The notes: generated from the letters alone by a model not told the origin. 64,000 bases of DNA from Syncephalastrum monosporum B8922 (GCA_000697355.1 JNEN01000762.1:124001-188000), one strand, 5' to 3'. Shown: positions 12,963-24,799, numbered from the stretch's first letter. A program made the numbers and translations.

Positions 12963-14870
12963 ATGACTTCTGACTTGAAAAGAATGGACACGATCGCATA
13001 CAGCCATCACGAGTCGAGTATACACGACGCGGAAAGCGAGAACGACGAAGCGATCGGCAGTCAGGTGTACGAAAAGCCCATGGTTCAACAAGACGAGGGC
13101 TCAACGAGCCTCGTCGCCTGGCTTTTTTGCATATGTATCATGGTCGTCAACACCGTGTGTGCCTGGATGTGGGTAACGACCGCAAGCGCACCCCTCTCAT
13201 TCGCAACGTGGATGAACGTCGACTACGCGGGCGTCAACTGGCTGTCCAATGTCTCCGCCATCTTTAACACTGTCTTTTCCCTCATCGCGGGGTGGTCGTA
13301 TGAGAGATTTGGAATAAAAAAATCTGTAGGTGCTGATGACCTATATGTTATAAAAGACAAGCACGAGCCTCACCTGCTTAGATCATTTTCAGTGCAACGA
13401 TCAATTGCGTGGGCTGCTGGATCCGATGCGCTGCCGCGCTTGTGCAGCCTAACCAACGCTATGCCCTGGTCATGACCGGCCAGGTTGTGGCCAGTATTGG
13501 CGGACCTTTTATATACAAGTGAGAGTTATGCGAGGTCATGCATCGTTCGAATGCTAACTCATACACAAACTGCATTGTCATGATTCACTCGCATACCCCA
13601 GCATCGCGACCAAGGTAAAGGCAGAACACAAAGCATCATCAATGTCAATATTTGACTTACAGGTGTATGGTGTAGTTTGTATCTGTATGGTTTGCACCAC
13701 GTCACCGCACAATGGGTACTACACTCTGCAGTAAGTTAGAGTTTTTTTTTCCACCAACACACGTGCTGACGAAGACGGAATGCACCCAGCTGTTTCTCTG
13801 GGCATGCTCATCGCGCCCATCGCAACACCAGCCATAGCAAAGACACCTGATGACACGGTGCACGTCGTAAGTGAAAGAGCAAGTAGATATACAGAATGCC
13901 TAATCTTACGTTTTGTAGCTGCTCATCACAGCTATCCTAGCAACTGCTGCGACTATTCCCATCTTCTTTTTCCCGTCCAAGCCCAAAGTCGCACCCGCTG
14001 CTTCGGCATCTTCCGAGCGCACGGCGATTTGGGAGGGCATCAAAACCCTGATAAAAAACAAGCACTTTTGGTCTATCGCCATCATGACGGGAGTCAACGG
14101 CGGCATGACTTACACCATCTCTGTGGTGTTTATTGAGGCTGCGGCGCCTTATGGATACACAGAGACGCAAGGAGGTATATGCGCTACTGTGATCATCATC
14201 GCTGGCTTCGTGGGCGGATGTAAGTAAAGCCAAAGGCCGTAAGATATGTGCTTTGTAACTTATTTCTTCTTTTCTTTTTTTGCGTATGCCTCGAAAGTGC
14301 AAGTCGGCTACTGGGTGGGGAAGACAGCGCAACACTTGATGCTCATCAAATTGTTGACACCCATGATGGTCGCCACCTATGTAGTGGCCATCTTCCAAGG
14401 TAAATTGATCCTGATACATGGATAGAAAAGAAATGTGACTTTTGCTTCGTTCTTAGTGGTTCCAAACGCATTCGGTGTCCTGATCGTTACCTCGGCACTG
14501 CTGGGGTTCTTTGCATATGCACTGTTTCCCGTGCAGTTCGAGTATGCCTGCGAGAGTAAGCTAAAGCTGTAGACGCCATGCCTCTAAAAGTAACTGACGT
14601 GCGCCTGCAGTTTGCTACCCAATCCCTGAAGCGTTAACGGCCAATTTCATGTGGACTCTGGTGACCGCCTTCATGCTCATCTTCACCGTCATCACAGACG
14701 CACTGCGGGCGGGCCCCACCGCAGACCCGCCAGAGAACATGCAAATGTCCTTGGTTGCATGTGCTGTTCTCGTGACGATCGGCTCCATGCCGTGCATTTG
14801 GCTTAAAGGTGATCTCAAGCGACTTGCTATTGACCGTGCCAATAAGGACGACCAAAGCACCACAGTGTAG
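12963..14870 (+). CDS. MFS transporter, SLC49/FLVCR-like, copy 1
   Basis: Twelve-helix major facilitator protein of about 468 residues from nine exons: 12963-13325, 13382-13518, 13602-13614, 13676-13730, 13790-13866, 13919-14219, 14298-14399, 14457-14555, 14611-14870. The N-terminus is acidic and cytosolic. Family marks are NWLSNVSAIF before helix 2, the loop GWSYERFGIK, and FEYACEICYPIPEAL late in the protein, which matches the 'FE.A.E..YP..E' signature of FLVCR/MFSD7-type (SLC49) carriers. Animal members move haem, choline or ethanolamine across membranes; the substrate of fungal members is unknown to me. A tandem paralogue follows directly, with exons 2-8 of identical length. A 13-nt microexon (exon 3) is required to keep the frame in both copies. 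Confidence 0.85.
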
Positions 14871-15249
14871 AGCTATCCTTCTCTTCTTTTCTCTTTTGTT
14901 TGCCCATTTGCTTTAGCATTACAAGATATACCTGTATCTGACGGTGATAGGTCGAAATGTCACCGATCATTGAAAATTATACACACGCACCACGCACCGC
15001 TATCCTCCTTTATTTCCCTTTTTTGTCCTTTCATTTATCAATGTCTCCATGGTTTGAACAATAATAAGTCTCTTGTAAAGCCCAGAACATGATAAGAAAT
15101 CACATTGACACTTGTTATGCAATGCGTCTGGCTCAATTCCTGATTTTTATTTATTTGCAGGACCCTGCAAACTCTTAAGAGCGCCATTTGCAGCCCTGCA
15201 GCATGGCAATCTCACTTGCTTCTTCGGTTTCCTTTCGTTGTTTCAAAGT
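14871..15249. other. spacer between tandem transporter genes
   Basis: About 380 bp containing the 3' end of copy 1 and the promoter of copy 2. Pyrimidine-rich blocks occur near 14876 and 15001. No gene is seen. Confidence 0.6.
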
Positions 15250-17187
15250 ATGTCCGGTGCAGACAACAAAACGACGAAGCCCTTTGCGTATCCGTCGCAA
15301 GAATCGGTCCGCAGTACCTACGAGTGCGATGCTGTCGACGAAGCCGTCAGCCAATCTCGCTGGCGCCCTGTGTCCGAGAAGCTGTCTGAAAAAGTGAGCC
15401 TGCCGACCGAGTCACGGACGAGTTTGACTGCCTGGCTGCTCTGTATCTGTGTCATGTTTATCAATTCAGCCTGCTCCTGGATGTGGATGACTGCCCCAAG
15501 TGCGCCGATGGCCACGTCGACGTGGATGCACATCGGCCTCACCAAGCTCAACTGGCTCTCCAACATTTCGGCTATATTCAACTCGACATTTTCCATCGTG
15601 GCAGGCTGGGCGTATGGTCGGTTTGGTCTCAAGGCTTGTGTATGCTCTAAGAGAGGAGTGCATGCTCCTGCTTATGTTCCTGCTTGCGTTCCCGCTTGTA
15701 TTCATTCCTATTGTTCTTTTTCACGCAGATTGCGTTTTCCGCTACAGCCAATTGCATTGGTTGCTGGCTACGATGTGCAGCAATCCTCGTTCATCCGGAT
15801 TACCGCTATACCCTGGTGACAGTGGGCCAGATCATTGCAAGCATCGGAGGACCCTTTATCTACAAGTAAGCTCTTTACCATTGATACAAGAAAAAATCGA
15901 CACTAACGAGGATATGATGGTGGTGGGTAGCATTGGAACCACTGTAAGTGCATGACGCGACGTTGCATAGAAACCCCTTTCTTAACAAAATCACAGTTTG
16001 TAGCTGTCTGGTTTGCGCCGCACGATCGTGCTATGGGGAACACGCTTGTCAGTAAGTCAAAGTTGGGCCAGTTTGATGCTTATTCACTCGTGATGCGGAC
16101 ATACGTACATACTTAGCCTTATGTCTGGGTTTCCTGTTGGGCCCCTTGGTCACGCCGTTGCTTATTCCTACAGCTGAGCAGACACCACGTGCAGTATGGA
16201 TCATGCTTGTTCATTCCTTACATATATCACATGATCTAACACCAACCCAATAGCTCATAATCATTGCAGGCTTTGCCACCGTCACTGCGATACCCATATT
16301 TTTCTTCCCGGGAAAGCCCAAAACCGCTCCCTCCGCAACCGCCCTCGGAAGCCGCATCTCGATTTGGGAGGGGATCAAAGTCCTGGCTAAAAACAAACAA
16401 TTTTGGTCCATTGCCATTATGGCGTCGTTCAACGGCGGTATGGCCTTCACCTACAGTGTCGTCTTGATTGAAGCCATTGCACCCTACGGCTATAGCGAGT
16501 GGGAGGGCGGTATTTGCGTCGGTGTCCTCACTGTGAGCGGCTTTCTGGGTGGTCGTAAGTGATGAGTGTACATGTTCTTATTTATGACAGTATCTGAACT
16601 CTATCTAAATTGCTTAGTTATGACGGGTTACTGGGCCGGTCGAACTTCCCAGCACCTCATGATTATCAAGATGTTGACGCCCATGATGATTACCACCTAT
16701 TTCATGAGTGCTTTCATGAGTAAGAGGAGTGAAATGTTATAGCCTTATCCATGCTCACTCTGCTTCCTGTATAGTTGTTCCAGGCTCATACCCAGTGATT
16801 GTGGCCGCGGCTGTTTTGCTCGGCTTCTTCGCTTATGCCTTGATGCCCCTCCACTTTGAATATGCCTGCGAAAGTAAGTTTAAGAAACCAATGCATGTCG
16901 GCCAATCCCTCAATAATCCGCATTGCTTTTCAGTCTGCTATCCTGTACCAGAATCTGTCACATCAAACGTGATTTGGACCCTCGTCACCGTGTTCATGCT
17001 AATATTTACCGTGATTGCGGACGCACTCCGAGCTGGCCCGAGTGCAGAACCGCCAGAGAATATGAAACTGTCGATGATTGTTGCATCTGTTCTCATCACA
17101 GTTGGGTCCTTGCCTTGTATCTGGCTCAAGGGAGACCTCAAGCGACTTGCCATGGATCGTGCTGATCTGGCTGATACTGCCCGTTGA
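15250..17187 (+). CDS. MFS transporter, SLC49/FLVCR-like, copy 2
   Basis: Tandem paralogue of the preceding gene, about 475 residues, exons 15250-15639, 15729-15865, 15931-15943, 15997-16051, 16117-16193, 16254-16554, 16618-16719, 16775-16873, 16934-17187. It shows the same signatures: NWLSNISAIFNS, GWAYGRFGLK, then FEYACEICYPVPES near the last two helices. Exons 2 to 8 have exactly the same lengths as in copy 1, including the 13-nt exon, so the pair arose by duplication after the intron pattern was fixed. The cytosolic N-terminus has diverged most and is longer here. I chose the start at 15250 because it gives an acidic, hydrophilic N-terminus like copy 1; an upstream in-frame ATG would add an unrelated hydrophobic stretch. 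It is convergent with the thiamine gene, 207 bp between stops. Confidence 0.85.
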
Positions 17188-17394
17188 CACTTCTGCTATT
17201 ACGTCGTATGCTGGCCCATGCATATCTGATTTATAACACTCTACAGTCCATCTCCTTTTTTTATGTCACAATATCGGCTCATGTAACGAGATGGGCCGAA
17301 GACATTGGATTATAAGTATATAGTCGAGAGCTTCGTTTGTACAATAAGATAATACAGGATGATACCAGTCATCATTCAGACAGAGATTCTAATA

Positions 17395-19224
17395 CTATTG
17401 CATCGTCATTCCCATTTCCCAAAACTGGATCTCTAATCGGGTCGCTTGTTCAAATGTTTGACAGACGTCTCGGAAGCGCGTCGGCGATGTCGATACGCTG
17501 TGAGCAGCCAGTTCTTCCAAGAGTTCTACATTCCATATGAGCAAATCTTATGCTTCGAAATTTCTTCCCTTTTCTTTTTTTTTTTTTTTTTTGTCTTTTT
17601 ACCTTTTCCAGTTTTAACCGCAGTCTGGAACGAGTCCTCGGCATAGTTGCGGATCCAGGTCCAGTACGGGTTGCCTTCGCGCTTGGTTCTCGGGTCATGG
17701 TACAGTTTCAGACCGATCTCGCCATAGCCGAGGAGACATGGTGCCATGGCCACCTGGAGGTCGAGCTGATCACCCGTAGCACCTAGGGGTCGTACAGTAT
17801 GAGAAGTCACTGTACTATTTATTTCTTCATTGCTTACCTTTATCGAGCACATAACGAGTGTAAGCCACGTTGTAGACACTTTCGCGCGTATCCAAGATAT
17901 CCTGCTTGGAGACGCCCCATTCCTCGCAATACTAAAGCACTTCTTAGCTCTCCGATTTTCAAAGTATAATCTGCCTTACCTTGAGGTGCATCTGAATTTC
18001 TTCGTGGATGTGAAGCACGATACGAGCATTCTGTGCAGCCATATCAATATCAGCCGCTATTGCAGAAGAAGACAAAAAGACGAGCATCTCATATCAGTTC
18101 CATATTCATCATTTCAATGTGCACGCTTACACTTGTAGGCAGCGAGGGCAGCCGAGCGGGCATAGTGCTGCAAGTAAAGATAATCTTGCTTGATGTAGTA
18201 GATAAAGTTCTCCTTGGGCAGCGTGCCATCGGCCATGCCACGCACAAACGGGTGATCGAGAAACTCGTCCCAGAGACCGGCTGGCAAAGCATCCTTGAGG
18301 GCCTTGACAAAGCTCTTGCCTGCGTAGGGCATGGACCGGATGTTGTGGAAATGGTTAACGGGGCCGCAGCCCTTGCCGATCGTGCCGAGGGAGGTGGCGA
18401 TCGCCTCCTGAATATAGGTCGTCGCAGCCCGCACAGCAGGCGCCACCGCGTAGCCCTTGGCCAGTTCAGCAGCAATGGCGGCTGAGAGAGTGCAGCCGGT
18501 ACCGTGCGTGTCCTTCGTCTCGACAAAGGGGTTCTCGAGCTCCAGGAAGCTGTCCTTGGCCTTGTCGTAGAGAATGTCGACCACGACCTTGCGGCCGTTG
18601 CGATCCTGGGGTAGATGACCGCCCTTCAACAGGACGTACTGCGGACCCAAGCGCGCGATAGCCTTGGCGGCGGAGTGCATGGCGTCGAGGGTCTTGATGG
18701 GCTGCGAAGCAAAGACCTCGGCCTCGGGCACGTTGGGGGTCAGAACGCATGTGACGGGCAGAAGCTGCTTGATAAAGGTCTGCACAGCTTCCTCTGCCAT
18801 GAGCCGCGATCCACTCGTAGCCACCATGACCGGATCAACCACAACGCGCTTGGCTGCCTCAGGGAACTCTTGGAGCGTTTCGGCCACAGTGGCGATAATG
18901 GCTGCCGAGGAGAGCATGCCGGTCTTGACGGCATCCGCACCAATGTCGCTCAGCACAGCACGCAGCTGCTTTTGCACGAATTCCGGGGGTATGTCGTGTA
19001 TGCCATCGACGCCGGTCGTGTTTTGGGAGGTGATGGACGTCAGGACAGAGGTCGCGTACACGTTCAAAGAAGTGAGGGTCTTGATGTCGGCCTGAATGCC
19101 GGCACCACTACAAGTGTATGGACAACAATGAGCGATTTAAAAGAAGAGAAGGAAGAGAGGATTACCCTCCACTATCACTGCCTGCGATGGTCAGGACTTT
19201 GGGCACAGCGTTAGAAGTGGACAT
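17395..19224 (-). CDS. THI20: HMP-P kinase/thiaminase II fusion (THI20 type)
   Basis: Bifunctional thiamine enzyme of about 505 residues from exons 19224-19166, 19107-18131, 18056-17980, 17931-17838, 17782-17603, 17525-17395. The N-terminal ThiD-type kinase (about 1-270) has the substrate loop AGSDSGGGAGIQADIKT, the PNVPEAE segment and the ATP/anion-hole motif DTHGTGCTLSAAIAAEL; it phosphorylates hydroxymethylpyrimidine (phosphate). The C-terminal TENA/THI-4 domain (about 285-505) has HPFVRGMADGTLP, YLYLQHYARS, YCEEW, APCLLGYGEIG and NPYWTWI, as in thiaminase II/aminopyrimidine hydrolase. The two activities feed pyrimidine from synthesis and from degraded thiamine into thiamine phosphate formation. 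Yeast Thi20 has the same order, about 550 residues. The first intron falls inside the glycine-rich loop. I looked for a TPP riboswitch upstream and found no convincing one. Confidence 0.93.
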
Positions 19225-20003
19225 AACAATGACTGTATTCGCGCTGCTAATTTCCAATAGATCCCAGATATACCCAGCTCTCTCCATCTAAGCGGCATCA
19301 TCTATCATCAATATGAGGTCACCACATCACCTCTTCTTTTGCGCATTTGTGTAGCATTCTCTCAAATCATGCAAGTCTAGGCATTCGGTACAGTCATAGA
19401 TCTACTTTCGGATACTTCCTGTGGAGCTGCATTATACGCATGTGCAAGCCTAGGATTATATAAACTGCGTTCGATTATCATCTTTTATAGCAGTATGCTG
19501 GCCTTTTGCGTCTGAGGAAGGTCCCCGAAGCCCCTGTCCTGGGTTATATATGTTTTCCTGGTTTGCTACCAGGCGCAGGTCTTCCTTATTTCCTAACGTT
19601 GCCGACTAATGCACATGACATACGACAGCGGTAAAAAGGAAACGATCTGGGTATAGAACAAGAAATAAAACATAATGCATTTTGCCATTCCCTGTTATAA
19701 ATCGATAGATGTCCGCTGCCAATGCTGCAAGGTCTTTTAGCCTACTTAACTTTATGTGCAAGATAGCATTTTAAGTTTTCTTATTGTGCCTGTGCGGACC
19801 GTCTTGGCCGCATGATGAATAAATTGAGTCTCGAGTATCATCAATTGACAATGTACAATGCGCATGTATATTATAGTGTTTGGGCAAGGGAAAAAAAAAA
19901 AGAAAAGGAGGAGAGAAAAAGATAATACAAAGGAAACAGATAAACAAGCTCTTCTTTTTCAGCAAAGAAAGTGAAGGTGTCTTTCACATAAATAAAAGTG
20001 GAA
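19225..20003. other. intergenic: promoter of THI20, 3' end of calmodulin
   Basis: About 780 bp with no gene. On the minus strand, TATA-like runs lie upstream of THI20 near 19455-19490 and 19543. The right end is the calmodulin 3' region, with an A-rich stretch near 19890-19930. Confidence 0.5.
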
Positions 20004-20693
20004 TTATTTCGCACCCATCATGGCCTTGAATTCCTCGAAACTGATCTGACCATCACCGTTGGTATCTGCCTCGCGAATCATGGCTTCCAACTCGTCCTCG
20101 GTGAGCGACTCGTTGAGCGATGCCATCACCTTTTGCAACTCCTCGCGGTCAATCAGTCCGTTGCCATCCGCATCGAAAACCCTTGGTAATGCCGTATTAA
20201 TATATCACATTACAGCGATATGCCACTCATATATGGACTCATCGTATCCAATGACCCAATCACTATGAGACTTACCGGAAGGCCTCCTTCAGATCATCCG
20301 CCTCGTTGTCTGTCTTGAGGTTCTTGACCAGACCCAGAAATTCTTGGAAGTCAATCGTACCGTTGCCATCGGCATCGACGTCATTGACCTAGAGAGAGAC
20401 ACACACACACACCCACACAAGAAGAGCGCGTTTATCAGCCATAGACATTTCAAGGTCTATAAGAGCGTACCATGTCTTGAAGCTCGGCGTCGTTGGGGTT
20501 CATGCCAAAGGAAGAGAGTACAATGCCCAGCTCCTTGGCGCTGATGCTGCCATCACCGTCCTTGTCGAACAACTGAAACGCCTCTCGGTACTCTGCGATT
20601 TGCTCGTCTGTCAGTTGATCAGCCTGGTAGGATTGAGAAAGCAAAAGGGTCAGCCAACACAAATGGGCGCAAGAGCACAAAGGGCCGTACCAT
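20004..20693 (-). CDS. CMD1: calmodulin
   Basis: Complete calmodulin of 148 residues encoded by exons 20693-20691 (just the ATG), 20623-20471, 20388-20276 and 20181-20004. Four EF hands are visible: [36 protein letters not shown] and [12 protein letters not shown], with canonical Asp/Asn ligands at positions 1, 3 and 5 and Glu at 12 in every loop, so all four sites should bind Ca2+, unlike budding yeast where the fourth is dead. The N-terminus [17 protein letters not shown] is standard. It is the cytosolic Ca2+ sensor for kinases, phosphatases and IQ proteins; an IQ protein lies 10 kb away but that is probably coincidence. The intron straight after the start codon matches the ancient animal and fungal calmodulin gene structure. 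Confidence 0.98.
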
Positions 20694-21903
20694 AGTCTGA
20701 AGGGTAAAAGGAAAAAGAAAGACTTTAAAAATAAAAAGGCTTCGCGCGGGCTGTGTTCTCTTCTGCTGCTGCACAACTTTTCGCAGAGTGAAACGTGACT
20801 TGGTGCATCGTCTTTCTACTTTTGTACGACCGTCCGTGTACGCGCCCAGATCGGGTGTCTTTTCCTTTGCCCCGTTCAGTCATTCCATTACGTATTGTAT
20901 CGTATCTGCTGCCTTCCAAGCCATCATCGTGTGGTATTCTGTCTCAATCATGTGCATTCTCTTCTTTTCTGTCTTTTCATGCGTAAGATGCCTTTCATTC
21001 CACGGACTTGGTCTTGGCTTCGTCACCTCACTCGCATGAACTCATCCAAAAAGGTGCTCGACGAACGTGAAGAAAAAAAAAGACCTTTTTAAATCGCGTG
21101 TGCCGCTCTCTTTCTTTCTCATTACTCGGAACCTTCATGTCCTACCGAATCAACTTCTTGCTGGCTTCTCTTCGCATTTTCAATTTTTTTTTTTTTTCAC
21201 TCAGAAAATACAGAATTGTTCTCGACGCCGTGCACCGACAAGTACGATGGTTCGTCTTGCTTAGCAATTAAAAGATGAATGCTTCGAGTCAATTTTGGGC
21301 TCGGACAGCTTAATCAAGGAACATGGTAGTACAAGCGTAAGCTCAATTACCCAATAAGCGCCCTTTTGTTGCCACACACGAGCTTCTGCCCGTCAAAACG
21401 TAAATTGCCAAAATTGGCCAATTCTTTTTTTTTTTTGTTGTCCGCCTTGACACTCCCCGCTTCTTCGTTCCGTGCCTTTAAGCGTGTGTGTGCATGTGTG
21501 ACCTATTTGTCCAAGGTAAATGGATAAAGCTTGCCATACATAATGGTCGCACATACTCAGCATATAGAACATCAGGCCTATCATTTTGTCACCAATAATG
21601 ATGTGTCCATACTCGCGACTGGGCTATATTACTCCATCGACTAAGAACCCCTTTCCTGATAGACTTGTCAACCTACAAGACTTAAAATTCACATACAAAG
21701 GGCCCAACGCAAAACGGGTAACTGCCTGACGAGAAAGTATAGAGCAAAAATATGATTATGAAAATGCATATCTGCGCAGTTTGTTTCGCGATGGAAAATG
21801 GTTGAAAACGCATACCCCGTGTCCGTTGTCAATGTAACCAACCCGACAGCGAGATATAAAAGCGAGAGAGATTGGTCATTTACAACAGCTATACATTTAC
21901 ACA
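20694..21903. other. divergent promoter region, no gene
   Basis: 1.2 kb between the calmodulin start (left) and the DUF3455 gene (right). Poly-T tracts are seen near 21187 and 21426. Short open frames here have no recognisable content. Confidence 0.5.
21854..21862 (+). promoter_or_regulatory. TATA box of the DUF3455 gene
   Basis: ATATAAAAG lies about 42-50 bp before the ATG at 21904, which leaves room for a very short leader. Its good match and close spacing suggest a strong, regulated promoter. Confidence 0.65.
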
Positions 21904-22660
21904 ATGAAGGTCCTCTCTGCTCTTACCGCCCTGGGTTTTGCGACTGCCGCGCTTGCCGACTTCTTGCCCAACCTGCAAGGTGCGCCCTCCCACCAGAACG
22001 TCAAGGAGCGCATCGCGCCGCCTCCCGGCGCCAAGTTGTACGACGTTTGGTACGCCAAGGGCAACCGTATCTATCAGTGCAACCCGGAGCGCACTGGTTT
22101 CCAGCACTGGTACAATGTTCAGACTCACGCCTTCATGTACCCGACGAAGGGCGTCCAGGAGCCTTTCGAGCGACCTGGTCAGGAAATTGGCCAGCTGGCC
22201 GCGATGCCCTTGAACGGCACAATGTAAGTTTCAAAGCAAGCTAAGCTCTGGAGGACTGACAAAGGAATGCACGGATAGGGCCGACCCCATTGATACCTAT
22301 CCTGTCATCTATCACTATCCCGACGGCTCTTGGGTGGGCACGAGCCGGCCCCTGGCGACGACGACCAAGGAGGAAGGCCGTGTTGAGCGTGGCGACGCGA
22401 AGAACCTCGATGATCACCTGGAGCCGGCCACCTACACCTCCGATGACGGCTACCTGTCGCACGCCAAGTACGTCGTGCGCCTCAACTCGATTGATGGTTC
22501 TGTCCCAGCCGCCGATACTTGCACCACCAAGGGTCTGATCGTCAACAAGCCTTTCACGGCTTACTTTATGTTCTATACGGATGACCAGGGCCTGCAGAAC
22601 CTGGAGCGCGAGCAAGTTCAATGGCAAAAGATGGTCAACGGCGAGTTCCCTGAATTTTAA
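21904..22660 (+). CDS. secreted DUF3455 protein
   Basis: A protein of about 233 residues from exons 21904-22223 and 22279-22660. It begins with a clean signal peptide (MKVLSALTALGFATAALA, cleavage likely before DF), so the product should be exported or cell-wall associated. The body matches the DUF3455 layout as I recall it: an early YQCN segment, YHYPDGSWVGTS, a middle YVVRLNSIDG, a Cys near the late TCTTKG, and a terminal FTAYFMFY. Family members are widespread in fungi and bacteria, and their biochemical role is not established. Strong codon bias, a close TATA box and the short intron suggest an abundantly expressed gene. There is no membrane anchor or GPI signal. Confidence 0.8.
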
Positions 22661-22856
22661 TTAGTAGATACTCTTAAAAGTAAAAAGAAAAAAAGTGCAT
22701 AAATCATTGCCGACGCGTCGCGTCACCTCTCTTTCAAACGCGTACTCCGAAATTTTTTTGTGAATTTTTCTTGCGCCTTGAGACTCTTCTCCTGAAAGGC
22801 ACCTTTTCACACACACACTTCACACATACACACATACACACATACACTTCACCCGA

Positions 22857-24799
22857 ATGTCAGACAGACCCAGAAGAAGAAGAAACAACCAGAGACAAAA
22901 CACAGTGGCAAGGTATAGTGCAGTTACCATTTTTTTTTGCTTCTGTTCAATAGGCCACAGTCAGCTCACGATCTCGAAGCAATGTCCATTACGTGGGTTA
23001 CGTTGAGGATGAAGAATCAGTCGAAGCCATCATGAAGAAGTTTGAGGAACTCGAGCGCATTCAAAAGGAAGTGCATGAATCACCCGTCCGCAGTGCGGTA
23101 GACAACAAAGAGAACATTACAGAGGACACCGACAGCCCCATCAGCGGCAAAGAGAGCACACCGGTCGAATCACAACCCCTCACAGAAGAACAGCTTCAGG
23201 AAGTGTTCAAACGCACCTCTGCATTCACAGTCAAAAGCGCCACCATGGAAAGCACAGTCGATGACATGGACGCCTTGGAGCTTTGGCAGATTGAGTTCCG
23301 CGAAAACAACACAGACGAACTGTTTGAAGAAGAGCAAGTGTTTCTACATACGCGAGCCAAAAGAAACAACGGGCTCACCCTCTCGCTTGTAGTGACTATA
23401 TCCACGTCGACGACGACTTTTGGGACATGGAGTTCGGCGAGGTACCGCGGGCCAAGCGGGCACGACGCGGTGCAGCTGCTCCCAAAGTGCCTAAACGTAA
23501 GAACGACCGGGAGAGCATCCTCGCACGGTACAAAATCATGCAAGTCCAAGTCCAAGACAGAAATGGCAATTACTTTATGGTCAAGAAGCGGGTCAGGTAA
23601 AGACGAAGAACAAGAAAAAAGAAAGCAGGACGCATCTCAATCACTCACACGTACATACACATACACGCGTATCCCTTTCATTTTTTCTTTTAGCACGATT
23701 GATCCTAGTTTACCAACCTATGTCAAGATTCCCGGTGTGCCCATCCCACGATCGTGGGCACACAAAATCGTTCCGCTTCCTAAAGCAGCGCCCGTTCACA
23801 AAGGATCCAGGTAAGCGAAAGTGAAAATAAAACAAGACCAAAAAAGAAAAAGAGCTCGCTTAATAGGGGGGAAAAGAACTAAACACTATGATTTTTCCTC
23901 AGCTTCCATCAAGTGGAGGATATCCTGTCATTGGACCTGACACAATACGGCACGTCATTTAGTGCAGTTTACATGGACCCGCCATTGCTCCTGCCTGGTG
24001 AAGAGCCGACCCCAGGCAAAATAAACGTGGATGATCTGGTAACGTCACTGGGTCCTTCTTGGCATGATTATTTTTTTCTCACTAAACTTTGTCTCTGTTG
24101 TCCAGGCACGGCTGAATGTTTCAGACGTCATTCCCGCCGGGTTTCTGTTCATTTGGCTGGAAAAGGAGTTCCTCCAAAAAGTGGTGAACATCGCGGCCGG
24201 CTGGGGCTTCAAATACGTCGAGAACTTTTGTTGGATCAAAAAGAACATCAATAACCAGATCTACAAAGGTGCCTCGCGCTACTTCAACAAGAGTAAATTG
24301 AGTCTGCTCATTTTCCGAAAGGTAAGACCGATTGGGGAATTTTAGCATGAAAATAGGCTTTCTCACCGAGACGGATGTTGCTAGGAAGGTGAAGTGGAGC
24401 TGCGTCATCAACGGAACCCTGATTGTGTATTTGACTTTGTCAAGCCCCAGCTACCAGGTATACCGCATACTCGAGATGGTGGAATGAAACACATGACTGA
24501 CGAAGAGAATGAATGAACCTTGACTGTAGATGAGGTGACGGAGGCTAAACCTGCGTTCATGTATGAGGTCATCGAGACCTTGCTGCCGAACGCCGTGTAC
24601 CATCCGGAGAAGAATCCTGAAGGCAAGGGTCTCATGCAGTTGTAAGTACAAACGATGCTATGCTATGACAACCCTCTTTTTTTTTCTCTCTCTTTCTCTT
24701 TTCTCATTTCATTCGTGTGTTTGCATTTTTAAATATAGATGGGCCAAAAGGGGACAACAGCGGACAGGATGGACCACAATCATGGAGAGAAAGCAGTAA
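22857..24799 (+). CDS. MT-A70 family N6-adenine methyltransferase with DPPL motif
   Basis: Predicted protein of 449 residues from exons 22857-22912, 22965-23339, 23393-23596, 23694-23810, 23903-24038, 24106-24321, 24385-24457, 24530-24641, 24739-24799 (1350 nt, whole codons). The first 145 residues are basic, then acidic; a likely nuclear signal RAKRARRG lies near 163-170. The MT-A70 fold occupies about 250-445: YMDPPL at 274-279 where active enzymes have DPPW, then FLFIWLEKEFL, GFKYVENFCWIKKN, YFNKSKLSLLIF and the C-terminal QLWAKRGQQRTGWTTI. MT-A70 enzymes methylate adenine N6 in RNA (METTL3/14) or DNA (MTA1/MTA9, METTL4). The W-to-L change, and loss of the Lys-Glu-His usually in the later strand, resemble the non-catalytic partner type. 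Exon 2 boundaries use weak sites and are the least certain part. Confidence 0.85.

Noticed and set aside
15112..15249. N-terminal extension of transporter copy 2
   Set aside because: An in-frame upstream ATG exists, but the added residues are hydrophobic, unlike copy 1, and the region reads as promoter and leader.
18615..19214. A 199-codon plus-strand open frame
   Set aside because: It is antisense to the conserved ThiD domain of THI20 and has no recognisable content.
19225..19620. Possible TPP riboswitch upstream of THI20
   Set aside because: A GATGATGCCGCTTAGATGGAG-like stretch on the minus strand faintly recalls the 3' part of the aptamer, but the CTGAGA box and the pairing helices are missing.
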